Assembly: GCA_031291445.1 (NCBI GenBank)
Contig: JARLJA010000096.1
Coordinates: forward strand, 149,371-213,370
Origin: Xanthobacteraceae bacterium
GTDB lineage: Bacteria > Pseudomonadota > Alphaproteobacteria > Rhizobiales > Xanthobacteraceae
DNA: 64,000 bases
Reading direction: 5' to 3'
Shown: positions 53,334 to 61,731 of the stretch, one piece after another
Numbering within the stretch: the stretch's first letter is position 1
Layout of the letters: each line of letters opens with the position of its first letter
Position numbers and translations under genes: made by a program
The notes under the pieces: model-generated
What the model saw: only the letters and a program-made list of their open reading frames with translations
Told to the model about the DNA's origin: nothing
Database searches by the model: none

Positions 53334-54140
53334 ATGGAGGGCGAGCGGAAGGGCATCGCGAAGGTTACAAAGATCAACGGACTCCGCGGTGCCGAGGACC
53401 TCGGCCAGGCCGTCGCCAGCAAGGTGCCGGAGGTCACGGTCGGGTTCTGGCTGGTCAAGATCCTGGCGACCACGCTTGGCGAAACCGGCGGCGAGGTCGT
53501 CTCCCTGTTTCTCGATCTCGGCTACACCATGGGGAGTGTCCTGTTCCTCGAGGTGTTCGCCGCCGCGGTCGCCGCGCAGGTCGCCGTCGGCAGCTTCCAT
53601 CCTCTCCTGTTCTGGTTCGTGATCATCGCGACCGCCTCCGCCAGCACCACGCTGGCCGAACTTGTCGACCACGCGCTCGGCATCGGATGGGCTGGCGGCG
53701 CGGGGCTCCTGCTGGCGCTGCTCGTGGCGAGCTTCACGTTGTGGTACCGAGTGACCGGTTCGGTGTCGGTCAGGCGGGTCGCCTTGCCCGCAGCCGAATT
53801 GTTCTTCTGGATGACGGTCCTGCTGTCGCAGATGCTCGGCACGGCATTGGGCGGCTGGATGGCGGAAGGCGCCGGATTGGGCTTTCGCGGCGGCGCGGTG
53901 GTGGTCGTCGGCGGTCTCGCCCTTCTGCTTTTCCTCTACGCCCGGACCGGCGCCCCGCGCATTGTCCTGTTCTGGTGCGCGTTCGTGCTGACCCGCCCGT
54001 TCGGCACCATGCTGGCCGACTGGCTCGACAACCCGGTCGCAGACGGCGGCCTCGACCTCGATCGGCTGCCGGTGTCAGCGCTGCTGCTGGCGGCGATCCT
54101 GGTCTGCATCGTGCATCTGCCCCAGCGCCCGGCGCGCTAG
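53334..54140 (+). CDS. COG4705-like multispan membrane protein
   Basis: The 268-residue protein has eight or so membrane helices after a short cytoplasmic start (MEGERKGIAKVTKINGL). It contains the recurring segment KVPEVTVGFWLVKILATTLG followed by ETGGEVVSL, and a related later helix pair AAELFFWMTVLLSQMLGTAL. The near-repeat (FWLVKILATTLGET against FFWMTVLLSQMLGTA) suggests two halves of similar origin, which is common in this uncharacterised family. Function unknown. ATG 53334 follows a GGGGA; the longer in-frame start overlaps the promoter element. EcfG control is predicted. Confidence 0.72.
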   Translation: MEGERKGIAKVTKINGLRGAEDLGQAVASKVPEVTVGFWLVKILATTLGETGGEVVSLFLDLGYTMGSVLFLEVFAAAVAAQVAVGSFHPLLFWFVIIATASASTTLAELVDHALGIGWAGGAGLLLALLVASFTLWYRVTGSVSVRRVALPAAELFFWMTVLLSQMLGTALGGWMAEGAGLGFRGGAVVVVGGLALLLFLYARTGAPRIVLFWCAFVLTRPFGTMLADWLDNPVADGGLDLDRLPVSALLLAAILVCIVHLPQRPAR

Positions 54141-54272
54141 TCGATCGATCGGTGCGGGCGCAAACGACTTGCCATCAAACCTGGTTTGTTGCTGGATGGG
54201 CGCGATTGTGGCGCGGGGGCGCCACGGCGAAGCAACGCCGCGCTCGGCGTCAGGGCGAGAGGAGAAACATCG

Positions 54273-54770
54273 GTGGCGGGCATCTACGATTTTTCGGTGG
54301 AGACTCTCGGCGGTGACCAGGTTGCCCTGTCGAAGTTTCAGGGAGACGTGCTTCTGATCGTCAACACCGCCAGCAAGTGCGGCCTGACGCCGCAGTACGA
54401 GGGGCTCGAGGCGCTGCACCGCGTGCACAAGGATCGCGGCTTCGCGGTGCTGGGCTTTCCGTGCAACCAGTTCGGCAATCAGGAGCCGGGGACGGCGGCG
54501 GACATTGCCTCGTTCTGCTCGCTGAGCTACGACGTGACCTTTCCGATGTTCGCCAAGATCGACGTCAACGGCGACAACGCGCATCCGCTCTATCGCTTCC
54601 TGAAGGAGCAGAAGCCCGGGGTGCTCGGCTCGCAGGCCATCAAGTGGAATTTCACCAAATTCCTGGTCGACCGGGCCGGCGAGGTGGTGGCGCGCCACGC
54701 GCCGACCACCTCGCCGGAGGCCCTGAGCCGCGAGATCGAGGACCTGCTGGACGCGCCACGCGCGACCTGA
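54273..54770 (+). CDS. Glutathione peroxidase family thiol peroxidase
   Basis: The 165-residue protein reduces hydroperoxides. It shows the peroxidatic motif IVNTASKCGLTPQYEGLEAL (Cys in place of selenocysteine), GFPCNQFGNQEPG with the conserved Gln, and IKWNFTKFLVDRAGEV with the Trp and Asn of the active site. Bacterial members usually use thioredoxin. GTG 54273 is chosen from GGAGAAACATCG upstream and family length. It is 37 bases ahead of the SDR gene. Confidence 0.93.
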   Translation: MAGIYDFSVETLGGDQVALSKFQGDVLLIVNTASKCGLTPQYEGLEALHRVHKDRGFAVLGFPCNQFGNQEPGTAADIASFCSLSYDVTFPMFAKIDVNGDNAHPLYRFLKEQKPGVLGSQAIKWNFTKFLVDRAGEVVARHAPTTSPEALSREIEDLLDAPRAT

Positions 54771-54807
54771 CGACACAACCAGACAAGACGCGAGAGGGAG
54801 ATCGTCG

Positions 54808-55584
54808 ATGAGGGTGGAAGAGCTGTTTTCGGTGCGCGGCAAGGTCGCGCTGGTCACCGGCGGAAGCCGCGGGCTGGGCGAGATGATCGCGCGGGCCTAT
54901 GTCGAGAACGGCGCCAGGGTCTACATCAGCGCGCGCAAGGCGGACGCGTGCGACGCCACCGCGCGGGAGCTGTCGGCGTTCGGCGAGTGCATCTCGCTGT
55001 CCGCCGATCTCTCGCGCATGGAAGAAATCGAGCGGCTCGCGGCGCTGGTCGAGCAACGCGAGAAGCGGCTCGACATCCTGGTGAACAACGCCGGCGCCAG
55101 CTGGGGCGCGGCCTTCGCCGAATTTCCGGAGTCCGGCTGGGACAAGGTGATGGACCTCAACGTCAAGTCGGTGTTCTTCCTGACCCAGCGCCTGATGCCG
55201 CTGCTCGAGGCCGCGGGCTCGGCGGACAGCTTCAGCCGCGTCATCAATATCGGATCGATCGAGGGCATCCGGACCTCGCACCTCGAAACCTATTCCTATG
55301 CGGCGTCGAAGGCGGGCGTGAACCATCTCACGCGCATGATGGCCAAGTTCCTGGCGCCGAAGCACATCGCGGTCAACGGCATCGCGCCCGGCTATTTTCC
55401 TTCCAAGATGACCGCCGGCATCGCCGAGGAGGACACCCGCGCCGTGCTCGAAGGAACGCCGATGAAGCGCATGGGCAATGCCGACGACATGGCGGGGATT
55501 GCGCTCTACCTCGCGTCGCGGGCCAGCGCCTTTCTGTGCGGCGCCGTCATTCCAGTCGACGGGGGGCTGGCGACGACGGCCTGA
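54808..55584 (+). CDS. SDR family oxidoreductase
   Basis: The 258-residue short-chain dehydrogenase has cofactor motif ALVTGGSRGLGEMIARAYV, NNAGASWGAAF, catalytic Ser in INIGSIEG and YAASKAG (YxxxK), and the C-terminal CGAVIPVDGGLATTA. An Arg and Lys after strand 2 (YISARKADACD) favour NADP. It resembles the RhlG/FabG-like group acting on ketones or beta-keto acyl compounds; substrate not defined. GAGAGGGAG precedes the ATG. Confidence 0.9.
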   Translation: MRVEELFSVRGKVALVTGGSRGLGEMIARAYVENGARVYISARKADACDATARELSAFGECISLSADLSRMEEIERLAALVEQREKRLDILVNNAGASWGAAFAEFPESGWDKVMDLNVKSVFFLTQRLMPLLEAAGSADSFSRVINIGSIEGIRTSHLETYSYAASKAGVNHLTRMMAKFLAPKHIAVNGIAPGYFPSKMTAGIAEEDTRAVLEGTPMKRMGNADDMAGIALYLASRASAFLCGAVIPVDGGLATTA

Positions 55585-55688
55585 CCCGCCTTGCCACTGG
55601 CCGCGCCGCCGGCGGTCTGGCAGACTGAGTGCCTGTTCGCGCTGTGCCGGCGCGGCGTCCACCATGCATCACAAGGGACGGATCCGCG

Positions 55689-56663
55689 ATGATCGAGATG
55701 CCGCCGCTCCAGTTTGCCGAGACCAATGGGATTCGCATGGGATATTATGCGGCCGGACCGGTCTCCGACCCGTTTCCCATGGTGCTGTGTCACGGCTGGC
55801 CCGAGATCGCGTTTTCGTGGCGCCACCAGATCAAGGCGCTGAGCGAGGCCGGGATCCGCGTCATCGCGCCCGACCAGCGCGGCTACGGCGCAACCGATCG
55901 TCCCGAGCGGGTGGAGGACTACGATCTCGAACATCTGACCGCCGATCTCGTCGGCCTGCTCGATCATCTCAAGATCGACAAGGCGATCTTCGTCGGTCAC
56001 GACTGGGGCGGCTTCGTGGTGTGGCAGATGCCGCTGCGGCATCCGGCGCGCGTCGCCGGCGTCGTCGGGCTCAACACGCCGCACCTCGGCCGGCCGCCGG
56101 TGGATCCGATCGAGCTGTTTCGGGCGCGCTTCGGCGACGATATGTACATCGTGCAGTTTCAGGATCCGGCGCGCGAGCCGGACCGCATCTTCGGCGGCAA
56201 GGTGCGCGAGACGTTCGATTTCTTCATGCGAAAGCCGCGGCCGATCGCGCCGCCGGACGCCGCCGGCACGCCGGCCCGGCCGAACCTCGCCTTTCCGCAG
56301 ATGGTGGCCGCCTATGACGGCAGCCGCGACGGCCGCGCGCCGATCCTCGCGGCCGACGAGCTCGAGGTCTTCGTCGATACCTTCAGCCGCACGGGGTTTA
56401 CCGGCGGCATCAACTGGTATCGCAACATGAGCCGCAACTGGCAGCGCTCCGCGGCGCTGGATCTTGTGGTCCGGGTGCCCTCGCTGATGATCATGGCCGA
56501 GAACGATCCGGTGCTGCCGCCGTCGATGGCCGACGGCATGGGCAGCCTCGTTCCCGACCTCGAAAAGTACCTGGTGCGCGACAGCGGCCACTGGACCCAG
56601 CAGGAACAGCCCGAGGAGGTCAGCGCCAAGCTGATCGAATGGCGCCGGCGGCGGTTCGGCTAA
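55689..56663 (+). CDS. Alpha/beta hydrolase, epoxide hydrolase type
   Basis: The 324-residue enzyme has the oxyanion motif LCHGWPEIAFSWRHQ (HGxP), GYGATDRP, the nucleophile Asp in FVGHDWGGFVVWQ (GxDxG), a cap domain (about 130-230), the late acid in MAENDPVLPP and the catalytic His in SGHWTQQEQP. This is the pattern of soluble epoxide hydrolases, which open epoxides to diols; related haloalkane dehalogenases differ in the HGxP and cap residues. ATG 55689 is preceded by AAGGGACGGA. Substrate unknown. Confidence 0.88.
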   Translation: MIEMPPLQFAETNGIRMGYYAAGPVSDPFPMVLCHGWPEIAFSWRHQIKALSEAGIRVIAPDQRGYGATDRPERVEDYDLEHLTADLVGLLDHLKIDKAIFVGHDWGGFVVWQMPLRHPARVAGVVGLNTPHLGRPPVDPIELFRARFGDDMYIVQFQDPAREPDRIFGGKVRETFDFFMRKPRPIAPPDAAGTPARPNLAFPQMVAAYDGSRDGRAPILAADELEVFVDTFSRTGFTGGINWYRNMSRNWQRSAALDLVVRVPSLMIMAENDPVLPPSMADGMGSLVPDLEKYLVRDSGHWTQQEQPEEVSAKLIEWRRRRFG

Positions 56664-56733
56664 GTCGGCGGCGTCCCCCTCGGACGCCGTTTCCGCCGAC
56701 CAAAATCCTTATAAGCCATTAGAGTTTCAATGT

Positions 56734-56750
56734 ATATTGCAGTGCAATAT
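56734..56750. promoter_or_regulatory. Palindrome in the phasin promoter, possible PhaR site
   Basis: ATATTGCAGTGCAATAT has perfect 8-bp arms around a central G and contains TGCA-type half sites. CTGCAG with CAG repeats follows at 56761-56768. PhaR repressors of polyhydroxyalkanoate metabolism bind TGC/GCA-rich palindromes in phasin promoters. The assignment is inference. Confidence 0.5.
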
Positions 56751-56846
56751 TTATGTTGCGCTGCAGCAGTTATTGTGGCATAGAGGATGCGTCCCGGGCC
56801 TGTCGGACGGGACAGGACCATAGCTCACAAGAGGATGGAGACCCCC

Positions 56847-57329
56847 ATGACCAATGACCCTAATTCCATGCTGAACACCTTCAAGGACGCGCTTGCCCCC
56901 GTCACCGAGGCGCTCAAGGGCTTCCAGCCCGATGTTCCGGACGCTGCACGTGACTTCGTCAAGCGCGGTGCGTCCGCCGCCAAGCAGCACGCCGCCGAAC
57001 TGCATTCCAGCGCCGAGAAGATGACCGGCGCGATCGAGACCGCGGTTGCCGGCTCGCTGAGCGAGACCGTCAAGGCGGCGCGCGGTGTCCAGCAGGCGAT
57101 CTACGAAGACACCGAGGCGTTGCTCTCGGGCCTCGACCGGCTGGCGTCGGCCAAGTCGCTGACCGAGGCGGTGGAGATCCAGTCCGACCTGATTCGCTCC
57201 CGCGGCGAAGCCGTCGCGGCTCGCGCCAAGTCGGCGACCGAATACGCCGGCAAGCTGTTCGCCGATGGCACCAAGACACTGCGCGACACCTTCGCCGAGG
57301 CGACGCAGTTCAACCGCAAGGTCGGCTGA
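56847..57329 (+). CDS. Phasin family protein
   Basis: A 160-residue helical protein coating polyhydroxyalkanoate granules. It begins MTNDPNSMLNTFKDALAPVT and has the phasin_2 pattern of amphipathic helices without Cys or Trp: FVKRGASAAKQHAAELHSSA, then ALLSGLDRLASAKSLTEAVE, IQSDLIRSRGEAVAARA and a tail KTLRDTFAEATQFNRKVG. The GGAG site at 56837 is 6 bases before ATG 56847. The promoter region has a PhaR-like palindrome and a terminator follows, so it is a single-gene transcript. Confidence 0.93.
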   Translation: MTNDPNSMLNTFKDALAPVTEALKGFQPDVPDAARDFVKRGASAAKQHAAELHSSAEKMTGAIETAVAGSLSETVKAARGVQQAIYEDTEALLSGLDRLASAKSLTEAVEIQSDLIRSRGEAVAARAKSATEYAGKLFADGTKTLRDTFAEATQFNRKVG

Positions 57330-57358
57330 CCGTCCGCCTGTCACGACGTCGATATCCG

Positions 57359-57384
57359 AAGGCCCGCGCCGCGCGCGGGCCTTT
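57359..57384 (+). terminator. Rho-independent-like terminator after the phasin gene
   Basis: Arms AAGGCCCGCG and CGCGGGCCTT (10 bp) with a five-base loop end in TTT. It begins 29 bases after the phasin stop. The T-tract is short, as is usual in high-GC genomes. Confidence 0.7.
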
Positions 57385-57561
57385 CGCCTTGCCGCAAAGC
57401 TTTCGCGCGTTGCCGCGTTGTGCGGCGTGGAACCGCTTGTTATAGGTCGGGCGTCGGCGCGGCGCGCCGGGCGTCCGGCGAGGGCGCGTTTCCGGTCGTT
57501 GTTTCATGATTGCCTTGTCATTGGGGTGGTCCGCGCCGCGCAGGCCCACAAGGAGTCCACC

Positions 57562-58161
57562 ATGAACATTGCGCTGTCCCGTTTCCGTCAACTGTTCGCC
57601 GTCGTCCTGCTCGGTCTTTCCGTCGCCGGCTGCGGCTTCAACGCCATCCCGACGCTTGAGGAGCAGGCCAAGGCGAAATGGGCCGACGTGCAGAACAATT
57701 ACCAGCGGCGCGCGGACCTGATCCCGAATCTGGTGGCGACGGTGCAGGGCTATGCGAAGCAGGAGAAGGACGTGCTGACCGCGGTGGTCGAGGCCCGCGC
57801 CAAGGCCACCCAGGTCAAGATCGACGTCTCGCAGCTCGACGATCCCGCGAAGCTCAAGCAGTTCCAGGACGCGCAGAACCAGCTGTCCGGCGCGCTCGGC
57901 CGCCTGCTTGCCGTCAGCGAGAACTATCCCGACCTCAAATCCAACCAGAACTTCCTCGCCCTGCAGTCGCAGCTCGAAGGCACCGAAAACCGCATCGCGG
58001 TGGCGCGCCGCGACTACATCGAGGCGGTGCGGGCCTACAACACCGAGCTGAAAACCTTCCCGGGCATCCTGTGGGCCTCGACCTTCTTCCGCGCCAACAA
58101 GCCGATGGCGGAATTCACCGCCAACGACAATGCCCAGACCCCGCCGCAGGTGAAGTTCTGA
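57562..58161 (+). CDS. LemA family lipoprotein
   Basis: The 199-residue protein has a lipoprotein signal (LFAVVLLGLSVAGC, lipobox SVAGC) and the LemA core: AKWADVQNNYQRRADLIPNL, VEARAKATQVKIDVSQLDD, ALGRLLAVSENYPDLKSNQN, FLALQSQLEGTENRIAVARR. LemA proteins are long helical bundles at the membrane with no agreed role. In many bacteria they pair with TPM-domain proteins, as here. AGGAG precedes ATG 57562. It leads a three-gene operon. Confidence 0.93.
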   Translation: MNIALSRFRQLFAVVLLGLSVAGCGFNAIPTLEEQAKAKWADVQNNYQRRADLIPNLVATVQGYAKQEKDVLTAVVEARAKATQVKIDVSQLDDPAKLKQFQDAQNQLSGALGRLLAVSENYPDLKSNQNFLALQSQLEGTENRIAVARRDYIEAVRAYNTELKTFPGILWASTFFRANKPMAEFTANDNAQTPPQVKF

Positions 58162-58183
58162 TCGGCGGCTCGAGAGGAGCGCG

Positions 58184-58939
58184 ATGATCGCCGCCGCCGC
58201 TCGCGTCGCGGGACGAGGCGTTCTGGTGGTCGCGGTGCTGTGCGCCGCGGCCGCCGCGCTGGCGCTGACGTTTCCGCCGCTCAGCGGCCGCATCGTCGAC
58301 CAGGCCAACATCATTCCGGCCGCGACGCGCGATGCCATCGAGCCCAAGCTCGCCGACCTCGAGACCAAGTCCGGCATTCAGCTCGTGGTGGCGACGGTGT
58401 CGTCGCTCGAGGGCCAGGAGATCGAGCCTTACGCCAACCAGCTGTTCCGGACCTGGAAGCTCGGCGAGAAGGACAAGAACAACGGCGTGCTGCTGCTGGT
58501 CGCCCCCAACGAAAAGCGGGTGCGCATCGAGGTCGGCTACGGGCTCGAGGGCACGCTCACCGACGCGTTGTCCAAGGTCATCATCACCAACGCGATCACG
58601 CCGCGGTTCAAGGCCGGCGATTTCGGCGACGGCATCTCCCGCGGCGTCGACGACATCATCACGGTACTCACCACCGATGCGTCGGAGTGGCAAAAGCGAC
58701 CGTCGCTGCGCCTCGATTCCGACCAGGCGGTCGATCCCGGGACCTGGGTGCTGATGGCGGCGCTGTTCGGCCTGATCGTGCTGCTCATCGTCTCCCCGGG
58801 ATTCCGCTGGTTCTTCTTCAATGTCTTTCTCAATGCCGCGCTGAGTTCCGGCAGCGGCGGCGGCGGGTCTTCGGGAGGCGGCGGCTTTTCCGGCGGCGGC
58901 GGGTCGTCGGGCGGCGGCGGCGCATCGGGGGGCTGGTGA
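58184..58939 (+). CDS. TPM domain protein (YgcG type)
   Basis: The 251-residue protein has an N-terminal signal/anchor (GVLVVAVLCAAAAALALTFP), a TPM domain (about 30-160: RIVDQANIIPAATRDAIEPK, GIQLVVATVSSLEGQEIEPY, GVLLLVAPNEKRVRIEVGYG), one membrane helix (VLMAALFGLIVLLIVSP) and a glycine/serine tail (GGGSSGGGGFSGGG). The domain order is that of YgcG. TPM domains have been linked to phosphatase activity in plants and to photosystem assembly; the bacterial role is unclear. It overlaps the next gene by one base. Confidence 0.9.
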   Translation: MIAAAARVAGRGVLVVAVLCAAAAALALTFPPLSGRIVDQANIIPAATRDAIEPKLADLETKSGIQLVVATVSSLEGQEIEPYANQLFRTWKLGEKDKNNGVLLLVAPNEKRVRIEVGYGLEGTLTDALSKVIITNAITPRFKAGDFGDGISRGVDDIITVLTTDASEWQKRPSLRLDSDQAVDPGTWVLMAALFGLIVLLIVSPGFRWFFFNVFLNAALSSGSGGGGSSGGGGFSGGGGSSGGGGASGGW

Positions 58940-59550
58940 TGAGCGTGTCGGCACAGGATCGCGAGCGTATCGCCGCCGCCGTTCGCGCGGCGGAAGCGCG
59001 CACATCCGGCGAAATCGTCTGCGTTCTGGCGCGGGTTTCCGCCGACACCAGTGCATTGTCGGTGCTGCTGGCAGCGGTGGCGGCGCTGGCGCTGCCCTGG
59101 ATCCTGGTCGCCGCGACCACGCTGTCGGTGCAGCGCATCCTGATCTGCCAGGTCGCGCTGTTCGCCGTTCTCCTGGCGCTGTTCCGTCTGCCCGTGGTGC
59201 GGGTCGCGCTGATGCCGCGGCGGGCGCGCCGGGCAGTCGCCCATCGCGTCGCGATGGATCAGTTCGTCAGCCGCGGCATCGCCCGCAAGAAGGAGCGCTC
59301 CGGAATCCTGATCTTCGTTTCGCTTGCCGAGCGCTATGCCCGCGTCATTGCCGACGACGGCATCGCCGCCAGGGTGCCGCAGCAGGAGTGGCAGGCCGTG
59401 GTCGATACCCTGGTGGCGCACATGCGCGACGGCCGGGTCGGCGACGGTTTCGTCGCGGCGATCGAGCACTGCGGCGCGGTGCTCTCACAGCATTTTCCCC
59501 GCACCGGCGCGGGCCGGGACGAACTGCCGGACCGCCTCCATGTGATGTGA
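58939..59550 (+). CDS. TPM domain membrane protein, short form
   Basis: The 203-residue protein starts MSVSAQDRERIAAAVRAAEA, then TSGEIVCVLARVSADTS. It has two membrane helices (about 45-85), and the second TPM half HRVAMDQFVSRGIARKKERS, GILIFVSLAERYARVIADDG. The layout is that of the COG3762 group, which commonly follows ygcG. ATG overlaps the preceding TGA (TGATG, 58937-58941), so lemA and the two TPM genes are one coupled operon and probably one membrane complex. Confidence 0.88.
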   Translation: MSVSAQDRERIAAAVRAAEARTSGEIVCVLARVSADTSALSVLLAAVAALALPWILVAATTLSVQRILICQVALFAVLLALFRLPVVRVALMPRRARRAVAHRVAMDQFVSRGIARKKERSGILIFVSLAERYARVIADDGIAARVPQQEWQAVVDTLVAHMRDGRVGDGFVAAIEHCGAVLSQHFPRTGAGRDELPDRLHVM

Positions 59551-59571
59551 GGCACGCAGCCTCGTTCCGCG

Positions 59572-60495
59572 TCACCCCGGCGCCAGCGCGTCCTTGAAGC
59601 GGTCGATCAGCCACCGCGCCGCCGGGCCCGGCGCCATGTCGGTGCGGTGAATGGCCTGAAGCGGGTAGGCGACGTGCTCCCAGGCATCGAGGTTGAGGCG
59701 GACCAGCCGGCCTGCGGCGAGATCGTCGTGCACCATGGCTTCGGGCATGCTCCCCCACCCGACGCCGGCCAGCAGCAGGGCGTGCTTGGCGCCGAGGTCG
59801 GCGAGCCGCCAGGTGCGCGGCGAGATCACCCCGAACTCCTTGTCCTTGGTCAGTTCGGAGCGGTCGGTGAGCACGAGCTGGACATGATCGCGCGCCGCGC
59901 CCGGCGGCAACACGTCGCGTGCCTGCGCCAGCGGATGCGAGGGAGCAGCCACCGGCACCAGCTTCACCGCGCCGATCTGGCGCGTCTCGAGCAGTTCGGC
60001 GCAGACGTGCACCGGGCCGGTGATGCCGATGTCGGCGGTCTTCTCCAGCACCAGCTTCGTCGCGGCGCCGAGCGCCTCGGCGTGCAGGCGCAGCGACACC
60101 GTCGGAAACACGTTCTGGAATTCATCCAGCACGCCGACCAGCTTGGCGGTCGGCAGCATGACGTCCACCACCAGCGCCACCTCGGCTTCGAGGCCCGACA
60201 TCAGTCCCCGCGCCTTGGCCAGCAGGTCGCCGACGCCGCGTGAAATCGTACGGGCTTCCGCCAGCACGGCGCGGCCGGCGTCGGTCAGCTGCGGCGACTT
60301 GGTGGTGCGGCGGTCGAACAGCTCGAGCCCGAGCTGGTCTTCGAGGTTGGCGATGCCATAGCTGACGACAGAGACGGCACGGCCGAGCCGTCGCGCCGCC
60401 GCGGAGAAGCTGCCGGTCTCCACCACGCTCAGGAAAATCAGCAGCTGGTCGAGCGTCGGGGCCTTGGGATCGAAGCGTTCGCTGGGGGCTCGCAT
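59572..60495 (-). CDS. LysR family transcriptional regulator
   Basis: The 307-residue protein has the N-terminal winged helix-turn-helix TLDQLLIFLSVVETGSFSAA, RRLGRAVSVVSYGIANLEDQ, LGLELFDRRTTKSPQLTDAG and a periplasmic-binding-like effector domain (about 100-305). It is divergent from wrbA across 110 bases, and an inverted repeat there fits a LysR operator. It probably controls the wrbA-doxX pair and itself; the effector may be a quinone or other redox-active compound (inference). Confidence 0.92.
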   Translation of the reverse strand: MRAPSERFDPKAPTLDQLLIFLSVVETGSFSAAARRLGRAVSVVSYGIANLEDQLGLELFDRRTTKSPQLTDAGRAVLAEARTISRGVGDLLAKARGLMSGLEAEVALVVDVMLPTAKLVGVLDEFQNVFPTVSLRLHAEALGAATKLVLEKTADIGITGPVHVCAELLETRQIGAVKLVPVAAPSHPLAQARDVLPPGAARDHVQLVLTDRSELTKDKEFGVISPRTWRLADLGAKHALLLAGVGWGSMPEAMVHDDLAAGRLVRLNLDAWEHVAYPLQAIHRTDMAPGPAARWLIDRFKDALAPG

Positions 60496-60508
60496 AGCTT
60501 TTCAAGAT

Positions 60509-60529
60509 TTTCGATGTTCGTCTTCGAAA
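60509..60529. promoter_or_regulatory. Candidate LysR operator between lysR and wrbA
   Basis: TTTCGA (60509-60514) and TCGAAA (60524-60529) form an inverted repeat with a nine-base centre, close to the T-N11-A layout of LysR sites. It is 14 bases from the lysR start codon and 77 from wrbA. Confidence 0.55.
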
Positions 60530-60605
60530 TTATACCACTTTTCCGAACATGCAAGTGCATCCATCTTCGGGGCGAGTTTACCGTCCCCCTCCAATGGAGT
60601 GTCCC

Positions 60606-61208
60606 ATGACCAAGGTTCTGATTGCGTTCTATTCCCGCTCCGGTGTGACCGAAGCACTGGCTACCGCCATCGCCGACGGCGCCCGCGCCGCCGGAGCCGA
60701 AGTCCGCCTGCGCCGCGCCCGTGAGGTGGTGAGCGCCGAGGTCATCAATTCGGTGCCGGGCTGGGCGGAGCAGGCGGCGGCCCTCAACGCCAAATACGAG
60801 GCGCCGACCGAGGCCGACGCCGAATGGGCCGATGCCATCGTGTTCGGCTCCCCGACCCGGTTCGGCTCGGTGTCGTCGGAACTGAAGGCCTATATCGACA
60901 GCCTCGGCGGCCTCTGGTTCCAGGGCAAGCTCAACGGCAAGGCCGGCTCGGTGTTCGGCTCGTCGTCGACGCCGCACGGCGGCAACGAATCCACCCTGAT
61001 CTCGCTCTATACCCCGCTGGCCCATCTCGGCCTGATCATCGTGCCGCTCGGCTATGCCGATCCGTCGTTGTTCAAGGCGGGAACGCCCTACGGCGCGTCA
61101 TCGGTCTCGTTCAACCAGGCGACCCCGCCCACTGCCGACGATCTCGAGGTCGCGCGCTTCCAGGGCAAGCGCGTCACCACCGTCGCCAAGGCGCTGCGGC
61201 CGGCCTGA
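60606..61208 (+). CDS. wrbA: NAD(P)H:quinone oxidoreductase, WrbA family
   Basis: The 200-residue flavodoxin-like protein starts MTKVLIAFYSRSGVTEALAT (FMN phosphate loop), with DAIVFGSPTRFGSVSSELKA, the FMN-ring loop SSTPHGGNESTLIS, and LIIVPLGYADPSLF followed by GTPYGASSVS, all diagnostic of WrbA. It reduces quinones by two electrons. TGGAG lies 7 bases before ATG 60606. It forms an operon with doxX under the divergent LysR regulator. Confidence 0.93.
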   Translation: MTKVLIAFYSRSGVTEALATAIADGARAAGAEVRLRRAREVVSAEVINSVPGWAEQAAALNAKYEAPTEADAEWADAIVFGSPTRFGSVSSELKAYIDSLGGLWFQGKLNGKAGSVFGSSSTPHGGNESTLISLYTPLAHLGLIIVPLGYADPSLFKAGTPYGASSVSFNQATPPTADDLEVARFQGKRVTTVAKALRPA

Positions 61209-61242
61209 TCGCTTCGATAGACAAGCAGGAAAGGATTTCCAG

Positions 61243-61653
61243 ATGACCTCATCGGCCATCGAGACCCCCGCGTCGTCGACCGCGGCGAACCTCGTTCCGC
61301 TGATCGGCCGCCTGCTCCTCGCGGCGATCTTTCTGCTCAGCGGCGCCAACAAGCTGTTCGCTCCGGGGCCGACCCAGGCTTATATCGCCGCGGCCGGCCT
61401 CCCCGCTCCTCTGGTTGCCTACGTCGTGGCCCTCGTGGTCGAAATCGGCGGGGGCGTGTTGCTGGTGGTCGGCTATCAGGCGCGGCTCGCCGCGTTGGCC
61501 CTGGCTCTGTTCAGCGTCGTCGCGGCGTTCGGCTTTCACCACGACTTCGCCAATCAGAACCAGATGATCCACTTCCTGAAGAACATCGCCATCGCGGGCG
61601 GTCTGCTGCAGGTCTTCGCCTTCGGACCCGGCGGGTACAGCCTCAGGCGGTAA
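61243..61653 (+). CDS. DoxX family membrane protein
   Basis: The 136-residue protein has four membrane helices: LVPLIGRLLLAAIFLLSGANKL, AYVVALVVEIGGGVLLVVG, a third helix AALALALFSVVAAF, and IAGGLLQVFAFG at the end. The FLKNIAIAGGLLQ motif before the last helix is typical of DoxX. Such proteins often sit beside quinone or thiol redox enzymes. AGGAAAGG precedes ATG 61243. A terminator follows. Confidence 0.88.
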   Translation: MTSSAIETPASSTAANLVPLIGRLLLAAIFLLSGANKLFAPGPTQAYIAAAGLPAPLVAYVVALVVEIGGGVLLVVGYQARLAALALALFSVVAAFGFHHDFANQNQMIHFLKNIAIAGGLLQVFAFGPGGYSLRR

Positions 61654-61673
61654 AGCGGCCCAGCTTCGAACGC

Positions 61674-61699
61674 GATGGCCGGGGCAGCCCCCGGCCATC
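61674..61699. terminator. Bidirectional terminator between doxX and ppa
   Basis: Arms GATGGCCGGGG and CCCCGGCCATC (11 bp, perfect) with a four-base loop lie between the converging doxX and pyrophosphatase genes; GGCTTTCTCG follows on the plus strand. It probably serves both. Confidence 0.65.
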
Positions 61700-61731
61700 G
61701 GCTTTCTCGCGTTTCGGCGCTCGGCGCCGGC

